From the NCBI GenBank assembly GCA_947652115.1, contig OX393562.1, positions 4,044,830 through 4,108,829 on the forward strand: a stretch of 64,000 nucleotides of DNA. The letters run 5' to 3'. The DNA comes from Blastomussa wellsi. Taxonomy: Eukaryota > Cnidaria > Anthozoa > Scleractinia > Plerogyridae. The translations under genes and the position numbers were made by a program. Below the pieces are notes generated by a model. The model searched no databases and was not told the origin of the DNA. It saw only the letters and a list, made by a program, of their open reading frames with translations. Positions 11,456-23,400 of the stretch are shown piece after piece (the stretch's first letter is position 1; each line of letters opens with the position of its first letter).

Positions 11456-14400
11456 GTAAGTAAATTTTCAGTTCGCACGCTTATTGTTGTTAACTGCACG
11501 TGCTTCGTTGAAAACATCGGTGATATGTTTCATGTCCTATTTCTTTTCATCACAGTTTCTGCGGCAACGGGCGCTGTGAATTGGACCTCAAAACCCAAGA
11601 ATTCCCTGGATTATTTTGTAGGCAGCGAGGCAATTTTTCATTGGGAGTACTCAAGCTCATCCCCAGAAGATATAGAATTCATAAAATTCGGAACAGTAGC
11701 GCCCGATGGACAAGACGTTGTAATTGTCAACAAAGATATGTGGCAAAACATCATCAGGTTTAATACAAAAGTAAAAAGGAACGTGACAGCTTCCTTCGAG
11801 GGCCGAGTGTCTGCGCTGATTGAAAACCAGACGGCAAGCTTCAAGATCTCAAATCTTAAAATGGACGATTCCGGTAATTATTTTTGTTTTTTAGAGCCAG
11901 AAGATGAAGACGCGCTAACAGTGTTTGACTACGTCGTAATGAACGTTGTAGGTAAGTACGATATATTTTATTTTCTATTAAAGAATCGCTGCATTAACTG
12001 AAAGGTAAATTGTATATCGTGGTGACAACGACTGAAAGACTGAAAGAAACTACATCAAAGAATATCGTATCATTTGTTTGTTTGTTTTCCGGGATGAAGT
12101 TGACCGGCGCCTGGGATTTCCATATTTGTGTTGGTATAAAAATCAGAGAATTTTCTTCTAGGACGTTGTTTAAACTTAAAAAAATGACGTTCAAACAGCT
12201 TTCAACAATTTCAGGCTTACTTTTATTTCGCATTTCCTCGCAAAGTAGTTTACTGTTGAGTTTGTTTTGGTGACAGTGTGCGAAAGGGGTAAGTAATTTT
12301 GTTTGCACAAAAAATCGCATGACAAAACTTGTGTTTTAAGGCACAGAAGAACAAGAAAAACACAATTTTTCGTCTCTTCCAACTGTTTTGAAATTGTAAG
12401 AAGATTTTTTGAAACCTTCGTTTTCTAATATATGTAAACCCTACAAATATGACGTTTTATTTAACTCTGTTACATTAAATATTTAGCGAACTCTCTTAGA
12501 AGTCAATTCAATATTTAAGTCTCGCGGTGATATCTGAATGAAAATATAACACCCCAAGACGAAGATTTGCGATTGACATTTTCAGCGAAAAGTATAAAAA
12601 CATTTTTATTTTAAAATTCTTTAACGTTGAATTTCAGTTTTTGTTTGGCGTGTGCGAATATTTAAATGCACGGCGGAAAACCTCACATTGGGAGGCAATA
12701 TATTTGTGGTTGTCTTTTGTCTACGCCAAGCCTTTCATCTTGGCGTAGTAAAAACGTTTTACTGAAATCAGCAAATAGTAAAGAAAATCTATTTTTGATT
12801 GATTGTTTTGTGAACGTTGGTTGCCACAAATTCCTGAATTAAATTCTTTCAGCGATAAGGAAATGATATGCTTATAACATATGAAAGTGAAGTCTTATTT
12901 AAAATCTCTCTCAGCACGTTGTGTCAACATCGATTTTCGATCTTTTGAAAAGTTGGCGTACCAATTTTCGTTGCGATTTAAAACTAACTCGGACAAACTA
13001 ACTCGTTTGAACCTCGTGTAAACGTGAAGACATTTTGTTTCACGACCTCAAAAGCGATGATATTATGCAGCAGTATAGAGGAACATATGGTGTTGCGGGG
13101 TATAATTAATTAGTTTTTTCGATCGGTTTTATGATAATCATCTGATCTCGCAAATGTATTCACACTTTTGTGTTCAACGCGCATGAAAGGATGTTATGTT
13201 TTGAACTGCAAGAGTTTAGTCTGAAATAAACCTTTTTTACTATTGAAAACACCACTTTACGGCAGTGTTTACAAAGAGGGGATTTATTTTGAAATGGTCA
13301 ACCGGTTAATTTCGAGAGAGCGCGGGAAAGAGAAGCAGAGTAGTTCTTAAAAACATTTTTACGCACCAGGTGTGAAATTTTGCATTTATATTCTAAACGG
13401 ATCGAAGTTGAAGAAAAAAGATTCGCTTTAAACGCGGAAGTTTAACATAAAATAGATTCTACTCGATCGAAGTCATTCTAAGATCAATCTGTTTGTTGCA
13501 ATTTTTAAAACTAAAATTCGTGTGGTGCAGTCTCAAGAATCTATTTGATGAATTTCGTATATAGTCGTTTCAGTTTAGTGTGTTTCGAAAACAAATAAAG
13601 GCTTTTTGTGTGCGGGCGGTCAGACAAATGTCAGTTTTACCCTTGCCAAAACGGATGCTCTCGTCGCGAAAAGCAAGCTTATCTGCACGCAATTTTCTAA
13701 CTTGTTGATAAATAACACCCATATGATGAAGTCTAAGAAATAGCAATGATTAAAAATTAATAATCATTAATATTAATAAACACGGCGACGCTTTTACAAT
13801 TATGTTCAACATAGTTGTTTCCTTATTTGGTCAAACGTGAAATCGTTTTCTGATCTCGTACCCAGGCTTTTGCTGCTTATCTTGGCCAATGTTCAGTCAG
13901 GGCCTTGGAAGACACCTATGTGCATTCGTTTTATTTTAATAAGCAGGAAAAATATAAAAATGTTTACCCCTATGTCCCCCCAATCCCCCTCCCCTCCAGT
14001 AACCTGAAAATAGAACCAGAGAGCTGTTAGAACTGGCTAGCACCTTGCACATGTCAACAATAGTAGTGTACTTTGCAGCCATGAATATGAAAGACACAAA
14101 TTAAAGTTAAAGCCATATAAATCTACTAGCTTGCTATCACAAATGCTGCTCTCTGATTGGCTGCGCTACTGGCTATCTATTCTGTTTTAGAAAGTGAGTA
14201 GCAGTTGTCAATGAAATGGTTGCCCTTCCTTTTGGGAAGTGTTCTCAGTGTTTGTGAAATAGATTTGGGTAATCTTGTTGTTATGTTTTAAACTTCTAGG
14301 GTATCTATACTAAAACTAGTGGTGACCACAAGTTATAAAGTGTGGGCCTGGATACACTTAATCCATCGGTTCCTGTGCCGGCCACACCTAGATTTCCCAT

Positions 14401-17400
14401 TCCATCGGGGAAAAACACGTGCTGCCCTCTCCCTCCCTCCCTGGAGACGTTTTAGTTTTCCTATTGTTCTCCAGTAAATTAGGGCCAATCAGAATCTGAT
14501 TTCTGTCCATTCTTCCAATGAACTCTCGGGGTCCTGCACTTGTTTACAAAATTCCAAGGCCTTGTGTTTCATTCTGAACACAGAAAACTCCTTCTTTGGG
14601 GTGGAACGTTGAAAGTAAAAACACTGATCAATTTTAAGTGTCTTTTAAGTGGAAAATCATGGGGTAAAGGGTGGTTAAAGCTTGTTAACAGAGGAGTAAT
14701 CGTTTAATAGTTCGACGGCCGCAAAGACAATGCTGTCATGGCGGTTTTTGAAAGTGTTTGGCTTCAAATAACAGACTTGAAAACAGACTTAATGCGGCTT
14801 CTCAAGACTTCTGAATACAAAATTGTAATATAAAATACTAAGTTCAAATTTGTATGGAATTTTAAGAAGGGCGATCTTTTAGAACGATCGGTGCAACCAC
14901 TGAGTGAACAGTGATTGACTGCAACCGTCGGCTAAAATTAAACCTTTCGCTGTAACGTGGTACGTTCTTGCATGCAGAATTGCACGGCTGCTCACGTCTG
15001 TTTCCTTTTAAATTTTTAGCTCGGAATTTTACGGTTTTGGAGCGAACAGATTTGACACTCACTTGATGTTATCTGATACGCATCTTGCGGAGAATTTACT
15101 TCTTTGTTGTTTATTTAGCCGCTTTGTTTTCAATGTTGTCCATCCATTTACAAACGTGGTCCTGTAATGGACGTCGTGCACAGGCGTGATACGCGATCCG
15201 CTGGTCACTGTCAAGATTAGCGTTGCGGGCCTCTCTTGGGCCCTCAACGATTAGATTATTTGCTCTTGATTTCTATCTCTTGATAGTTGATGCGGATTGT
15301 GCCCTCATCAGCTATCATGCCGTAGAAAGAGAAAGATAGTTGATGCGGATGTTTCCCACCCCCTCCCGTCTGTATCCCATTTTGTCAGGTCGTTCCAACC
15401 GTCCACCTGCGGCCATTTATACCCCATTTATTCCCCTTATTGTCATGGTCAGCTTTCAATTTTTGCAAGGCAAGAATTAATTTCTGTGGTACAAATCATG
15501 TGAACCGTTAAACCCTGCATTTCCTTTGCGATACTCAAGTTCCACTTCCCTTCCCATGTTTGCGCCACACCCATACGTTGTCCTTTTTCTCTAAAAGAAT
15601 CGGAGATTCAAGGGCGAAGTTTGTAAATGGAGTTACTATTTCACTGCAAATTTATTTGTCTCCCGTTTTCAGATATTATTATAGATCACAAAAACTCTAC
15701 AGTGATAAAAGAGTCGTGGGAAGGTCACAAAATAACCCTCAAGTGCGCCGTCAGGAAAGCTTTCCCTACCTCCACGGTCAGATTCTACTGGACCCAGTCT
15801 GAACAAGCGGTGCTAGGAAAGCAAGTTGATTGGAAAGACATGAGCCAAATGACAATTGTGACTGAAGTGGACGGACAATTCAATCCAGTTACATGCACCG
15901 CCAAAACGGAGTCTTCAACGCAAACACTCGATATTGTCATCAAACAACTGTGTGAGTAGTTATCCTTCGTTTAATCCAATAGGTCATTTCCGAGTTCTCT
16001 ATTGCTTCAGCGTGAAAACGAGTCTACCTGCGAAACCATTCATATGAAAATGTGTTTTAACTGCATCTTCATTCTCATGCAAAACAATGTTATTTCCATA
16101 TGAATAGTTTTGAACTTAGACTTGTTTTGAAACTGAGGGAAAAGAGAACTCGGAAACTGCCAATTACACTTCAGTTAATCCGTACCAATCCTTGTGAAGA
16201 TAGAAGTCATATAAAAAGTCAATAATTTGGCGTGTGTGATTCTGTACAACCGCGTCCCCTGAGCCCGCTTTTCTTTTGGTCTCCACCAGTTTGAGCGTGC
16301 GCAGAGAGCTCATTATCCATTGTTTGCCAATCAGCTTTGAGTGGAAAAACCATTCAGCCGGATAAATTTGAAAACAGCGTTTTCTCCTCGAAAGCGGATA
16401 AAATGTTTTCTGTCCACATTGTACCGTTTAACTTTTAACTTTTCAAATTGTTTCACCATCAATTTTGAAACGCTGCCTCACCAGGAACGCGTTTTAAAAA
16501 GGTTCCGTTTTCGCCGTCCACACTAACACACTTAGCCAGCGTTTGCAAATTTAGCCAATCCGGAGAAAAACGTTGAGTTTTCAATCAAGATTAGTGTCAC
16601 AGCATGAAAAGATAACTTTACTGCGGTGTAAAGCCAACTTAAAGTTGCGTAATCGTCCCCTTTCAGCTCCTTTGCGCCCCCTTTCAGTTTTTTAAAGCTG
16701 ACCTTTATGCCAGCTTTACACTCGTAATTAAAGCTTGAGTAAATGCATTTAAACATTTAAGTAACTTTAACAAGCTTTACGTCATAGCGTAAACTTGGTT
16801 AACCAGCTTTCAGCAGGTTTAAGTCAACTTTAATTTTACGTAAATCTCCATTTTCGTGCTGTGTGTGATCGTAGCCTAAAAGCATAAAAATGTCGTCATA
16901 AAATGTTATATGTGAGTTGTTTAACTAGCAAGTTTTGCACATTTTATGGCGTGATTCATATAGTCTATAATAGTGTCGGACATCGAAAATGTGGTCGGTT
17001 CGTTTTTTTACAATTCTCCATTTCCACATCTCTCTTGGGCATTACAGTCGTCCCAAGAGAAACAAGGCAATGCTCAGGCGCGGATCGAGGAAAAATGTTG
17101 ACCGATTTACTGCAAAATGTGCGCCGAAGGCGCAAGCTCGTGGTGGGGTCCGGGGAATTTTTTCAATTTTAACTACCTGAAGTTCCCTTTCCTGGCTTTT
17201 TGAGTCAGTCAGATAATATATTTGCCAGTTCCATTCTCCTTGTATGTAGCCTTGCAAATCTGCGAATTATTTCATTTTGTTTTAGTGAATGTGCAGTAAG
17301 GCAAGTCCTGTCAATCTCGTCTGTGACATCGTGCTTCGCAAATATGTTTTCAGTCGCCTCAAAGCCGACACATTCCTTCCACACTAGCATGTGGAATTGG

Positions 17401-20400
17401 TAAGGTGGAAAATATTTTGAGGCACTCTGTGATGTTAGGATACATCGTATGGTCGATCTCCTTCAAAGTTGCTGATGCAGTTGTCGGGACGGTCTTGAGT
17501 TCTTGTCGTTGCCACTTTCTCTGCCATAAAGTCATCTCGGCGTCAAGGCTCAAAGGTGAGGGCAACGAATCTTCATGGAACGTGGAAAACCGGCCAAAGG
17601 ACTTCATCCATGTTTCTTTTGATGCCAATTGCATTGATAGAACAGCAAATAGGCACTGCACTGCTGTTTCCTGGTCGCCACTGCCAAATCGATTTTTCAG
17701 CTCATTAATCAGATGGCCAAACAAGGGAATCGTGATCCAGCTCATTGATGAGATGGTCAACCAAGGGAATGCTGAGATTTCTCCTATAGTGGTCTTCTAT
17801 CGTTTCAGCAGGGGTGTTTGCACAGTTGCGCTGTACCTGACAGGTTCTTGAAACCATTTTGCATGTTTCTCTTCTACCTTTTGGCGCACAGAAGATAACG
17901 TTTTAATTACATCCCTTATGTCGCTAAAAACGCCCGGTATGTCACTGGATGTCAGTGCCTTGCATCTTAACTGTTAGCCCTTTAACGAACGCTAGAACTG
18001 CCTTGCAGACTCTTAAGGTAATTCAGAATTAGTGATAGCGTGGTAATGGCTAACTGCTTTCTTAGTTGAATCTGCATTCCAACTTCTTTCTGCATTTGCT
18101 CTGATGGTTTCCAGTGTTGCAACGATGGCTTCATAAAGCTCCAGTAAGAGCTCCAAACCACCTACACGCTGAATTCAGCGGGTCTTACAAACATCCAGGA
18201 ACTTGTGATGGCGGGATTCAGGATAGACGTCTATCACTTTCTGGACAAGAAGAGCTTCTTTCTATTATGAAAATTCTGACCGATTTCCGTAAAACCGTGG
18301 AAACCGGTATGGATCCGTGCCTGATGCTTTTGAACGTTTTTTTTTTGGAGGGGCGGCAAACAACGTGTATTATGGGAGATGTGGAAATGGAGAATAACAA
18401 GGAAACTTGTTTGAAATTGTGCACCCGTGTGATAGCTCACAAGATTTTTTCTCACTAAAACACAACCAGTGCATGGGTAATTTCGTCTTAACTTTGTGAC
18501 CTAGCTTTCCTCAACCCGCCGGATTCTATTTAGTCCAGAGGTCGAGACAGTTTCTCAACTTTTTCGAAATTTGCGATATGTTGCGTTATGCGTGGTTCAA
18601 TTTTCCCTGTAACCATCTTCCCCGGGCACATTCCCGGGCATGTGCCATTTTTAACTATTTTGCGGTCTATTCACCACCCCCGGGCACACAGGAAATATAT
18701 ATATAATTCGCCACCTCCGGAACTCCTCGTCGACCACAAGTACGTCATTTTGGGTACAAATTCGAGATAAAAATACCGATTTCTGTAAAAATAGCAAAAG
18801 AAGTACATGAAGAAGTTTTTTCAAGAACTACACTTTTTTTGAAAGCGACCGCAAAGTCCCTGGCTTCTCGCGACTTAGCCACTTGTCATCGCGACGTCGT
18901 CCTTAATAAAGTTATAAGGGCCGACTTGCAATTGTTGCACCTCTACTAATGAATTTGAACGCTTTTCTAGACTGTATATATATCATAAATAACTGAGACT
19001 GCATATATAGCATACGAAATCATGAAGACTAAATTGTATAAAGAAAACTGAAGGAAAAATGTAACCCGTGCGTCTCGCCACTTCCTCGAAAGGATAGGAA
19101 AGGAACTTGCAAACAGCGAACAGAACGATAAAGGGAAAGCAAAAAACCTTCAAAAACATATTTAAATTTTAAAAGATTATTCTTCTCTGACCAGACGGCT
19201 ACAGTTGTTACAGATTTTCCCTGGATATAGACAATCTCCTTCGCGCAGTATGCCACAATCGTGTCAACCGATAAGCGACGTACTAGGAAGAACATCGAGA
19301 AAGTACTTTAGATTTGCCCCACCCCCACCCCCCGGGACAAGATCTAGACCGCTTTGAAACAATTCCCCACCCCGAGCCAAAAGGGCTGGAATTGTCCCGG
19401 GGGTTGCCAGGGAGGGAGGGAGGGGGGGGGGGGGGCATGGTTGCAGGGAAAATTGAACCATGCATTACCGGCAACGTCTTTTCATGATCCATACTGTCAT
19501 CGACCACAGCTCTTGACTAATAAGAGCGAGAGAATTCTCTTAGTTATTGTATGTAATGTAACAGGATTCATAACGCACGTGCGGAGCGATCTTGTTGCTG
19601 CAGTTTGGCTGAGTTCCTTATTAAATATTTTTGCCTAACCTCTGCTTTGTATACTTTTTTCAGACAAGCCCAGAGAACCCATAAACGTCACCATACACGA
19701 GATTCGCAGCAATAATTCCGAGTGCCCCATGTACAACAAGGTCACGTGGGAACCCCCCACAGATGATGGCGACACACCCATAACAAGCTACATAGTAGAA
19801 TATAAGCATCCGGTATTCAACAACGTCTTGTTCAGAAAAACTATCAGTCGCTGCACGGAGAACGTGATTTGCAAGCTCCAGGCCAGCGGATACCCACGCG
19901 AGGTGCATGTGGACATCAGAGCGATCAACAAAGTCGGTCGCGGCTTCCGATCACGCACAGTTCCAGTTTCATTTTTTAGTGAGTTTGTTTTGTTTAGCTT
20001 TGTTTGTTTTTAATTCTTCATGCCCTGATTTTGGTTTTCACCACACAGTAGTAACGTCTTTATCGACTGGTGCTGTGGTGACACTAGAAAATTACTTCTC
20101 TGGGATGTGTTTGTTACTCTGTGCAACTGTCAAGAAAATTTAAGGTTTGATCTCCATGCAAGAAAACAAATATATATGGTTGCTAGATGTAGGGACGTGA
20201 AAACTTGGAATCATAATTTTATTTTGACAAGGCTTTCATTTACCTTTTCAATTAGTTTTTTTTTGTTTTTACAAGTACTTTTATTATCCACCAACAACAT
20301 GCATGGCTGTGTGTTAACAGTTGCATGTGCCCCAAATTTCATGCACACGTTAACGATGTGACTCACTTAAATTACGCAGGAACAAACAGCTGTAAGCGCG

Positions 20401-23400
20401 GGAAATATGAAACCCATGCAACTGCTAGTGAGAAATCAACCCCTTTGCCGCGCAGGTGCGATGAAGCATCTCTAGCAAGCGCGGGAAAAATTGTACACCC
20501 CTGTTGTACCATGTCGCAAGCGCGAGAAAACATCTTTAGTAAGTGTGGGCAAACTTGTAACCAGTCGCAAGCTAGGGTCACGGAAAAGAAGTCACAGAAC
20601 AGAAGCGCGGGGAAACTGGGGTTATGGAAAAGTAGTCACGGAAAAGAAGCGCCGGAAAATTTGGCTCAAGAAATGTAGGAAAGTAGTGCAACCTTTGACT
20701 CATTTTTGGGTTTCAAGTTGTATGTATCGCGGACTAATTTTTGGTTAAATGTCTGAAAAGTTTGATGGGTTGAAAGAAGTTAACAAATTAACGGCAGTTA
20801 ATTTTGTAGTATGTCCTGTTATTTTTAATTAACTTCTTCATCCCATTGTCAGAGCAGCTGCATGCAGACTACTTTTTTAATGTAATTTTAGTTGTAATTT
20901 TTATTCTTTTTAGGGGAGTTTTATTAACAGGGCTGACCTTTAAACCCCCTTTTCGAATTTATGTATATTAATTGTATGATATATGAATTTGAATAAACAT
21001 CTATGTAAGTAAAGTTCTGTCATTCGAAAGCCTAACTAATCCATTTCCCACTAGGTTCACCGTCTGCTCCTCTAAAGCTAACGAGCAGCTTAGTTCGTAA
21101 AAAATGGCCGCCTTTTGACGTGTGGATATCGTGGAACCGGCCTGAAGAGAACGGAGGCTCGGCTGTAACGCAGTACGTCTTGGAGTATAAAGAATACGAC
21201 TCGCCGTGGATCGACGCCACAGTGATAAAAACCAACAACACTTACGTTTCGATCCGTAAAAACGAAAAGTCGTTCGTTTACGAAGTTCGAGTGGCCGCCA
21301 GGAATAAATTTGGATTGGGCGGTGCATCAAAAGTCATCACCGCCTATTTTGCAGGTATGCATTGGAAAACGTGTTCCGTGTAGGAGCCGCGTGCATGGCG
21401 GGATTAGCTATGCCTGTATATAGCCCTGTATGGCGCGGGTGTGAATACTGTTAGATTTAAGTGTTACATTGTTACACACATCAGGATAAAATTTCATTCT
21501 TTAACGACTTGGCCATGACTTGTCCGTAGTACTGAATCATTCCTACGTCAAGTTGACGTCAAAACGATGATTTGACCACCTGCATTTAATTATTAAAGGA
21601 AAGTATCACGTTATTTTCAGTGACCTATCGAAAATCCCAGCCGCTTTTCGGTTAATAGAAACTGCATGATAATGGTAAAGACTATCGTAATGTATAGAAA
21701 CTGTTTATATATGTTTTTGCGGTTTTGATGGTCAAGATGGAGATTGATGCCAACTTGAAAAAGTTTTCAAGTTTTCCCATTGCTTCTCATATGAAATCAG
21801 TACTAACTTATTTTGCTTCGTCCTTTTGTTCTGAATTCACTTGATGTTATAAATTTAGTGATTTAGAAACGACTTGAGTGTACAGAAAGTTAATTCCTAA
21901 CCAAAAATCCTGATAAACGCCGTGATGGCGAAGCTACGTCGCAGTTTGTGCACTTTGAAACTTGTCATTTGCAATCCGTCTCAATCTTCTCTATTCTTTG
22001 CCATCCTTGTTCCTTTTTGGTTTAGTATCACTTCTTTGGTGTTTTTCTTCGTTTCCAAACTATTATTTGACAGTTTCCTACATTTTCAGGGTAATTTGGT
22101 TTGTCACAAAAATTACTCAGAACATCGTGACGTTTCTCCTTTCAGAAGCACTTTTCGGTTTCCAAATTCCGAACTTTAGGCTACGTTACGGTTGGTGCAT
22201 TTTGAAAAAAATAGCTTAATTTTTTCAAAATCCTCATTTTTAATCCGTCTCAATCTTCTCCATCCTTAACCATCCTTGTTTAGTAAACTATTAGTTTTAG
22301 GTTTTTCCATTTATCCAGAGGCATCCAATTTAAAAGAGCTAGTTTCAATGGAGCCCTGACACAACACAAAATACAAAGACATTAAAACTAGCGTTACTGT
22401 TTAAAATGGTGCTTTAGCTTGATTTTAAATTCACTAAGGGTCTCTACTTGTCTGATGATTCTCGGTAGGGTATTGTAGGTCAGAGTACCGTTTATTCTGA
22501 AGCTGCCTTGGTATTTAGTAGTTTTTGCAAAGGGAGGGTGCAGCAAACCACAGCTTCTGGTGTTATAGCCATGGAAAGGTGCGCGTGCCTAAGCTCTGTA
22601 AGTAAGTACGAAGGTGCTATTCCGAGAAGAAACTTATGGACTAAGACGTATTTGAGATAATTTCTGCCCGCTTGTAGGCTGCTGGGCCAGCCAAGTGTTG
22701 ATTTTAACTCAGCCCCGATAGATCGACCTTCAATAATACACGCCGCGCGTCTATTTAGCTTATCTGGATAGGCTTTGCTCCCAACCCCACAAGCGAACAG
22801 TAATCGAACAATGGCAAGACTAGAGTATTGTAGAGCATTTGACAAGTTGGCCAATTTGGTTTGTCACAAAAAATAACTGATAATGGTCGTGACGTGAAAT
22901 TTTGGAAAGTTTAAACTTTTATGAAAGCAACCGGGGATGATAATCGTGCTGGTGTACGTGGGATCAGTTAAGATTTGATCGGCTTAACATATAAATGAAG
23001 AATATAAAAGCAGAGATCAATACATCAGTGGATTTTAGATTTTGGGTACTTTTTTTCGGCTGGCCAAACCAGCCTTCAGGTGCAAAATTAAAATTTAAAA
23101 AAAGAGTTTCCCTGCTCTTATGTATTGAGTCTCTTTTTGAAAAGGCTTTTCGGATGGGGAGGAGTTGCATGTCGCTAGCAGTCAGTGGTTAGCAGAGCAG
23201 ACGAAATTATATGCGACTGTTGGGGTTTATATTTGGTGTTAGAGTTATCTATGGCACACAGGTGTTCATTAAATCGGTTTTTTAGACGTCGTTTAGTCTC
23301 ACAAATTGTTTGAAAATTTCATTGTTTACATTGGATCATGTAGATGAGGTTTTTAGTGACACAGGTCAGGTTGGATTTGATGAGGTGCGTTACACCGGTA

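Larger units (their letters stand above)
15952..19663. other. Intron 3 of the Ig/FN3 gene, built largely of mobile DNA
   Basis: A 3.7-kb intron containing, in order: a palindromic MITE (15982-16161), a possible decayed relative of the 8488 MITE (about 16,360-16,530), a hAT pseudogene between inverted arms (17013-18395), and an inverted-repeat element (18585-19468). Little unique sequence is left. Confidence 0.7.
19979..21054. other. Intron 4 of the Ig/FN3 gene
   Basis: A 1.08-kb intron. From 20,390 to 20,690 it carries a degenerate array of GCAAGCGCGGGAAAA-like motifs (five or six copies, irregular spacing), and at 20764-20846 an imperfect hairpin. Confidence 0.5.

Noticed and set aside
17405..17851. 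148-residue plus-strand ORF
   Set aside because: Antisense shadow of the hAT transposase pseudogene.
21546..21560. CRE-like TGACGTCA
   Set aside because: A single 8-bp match deep in an intron, as expected by chance.
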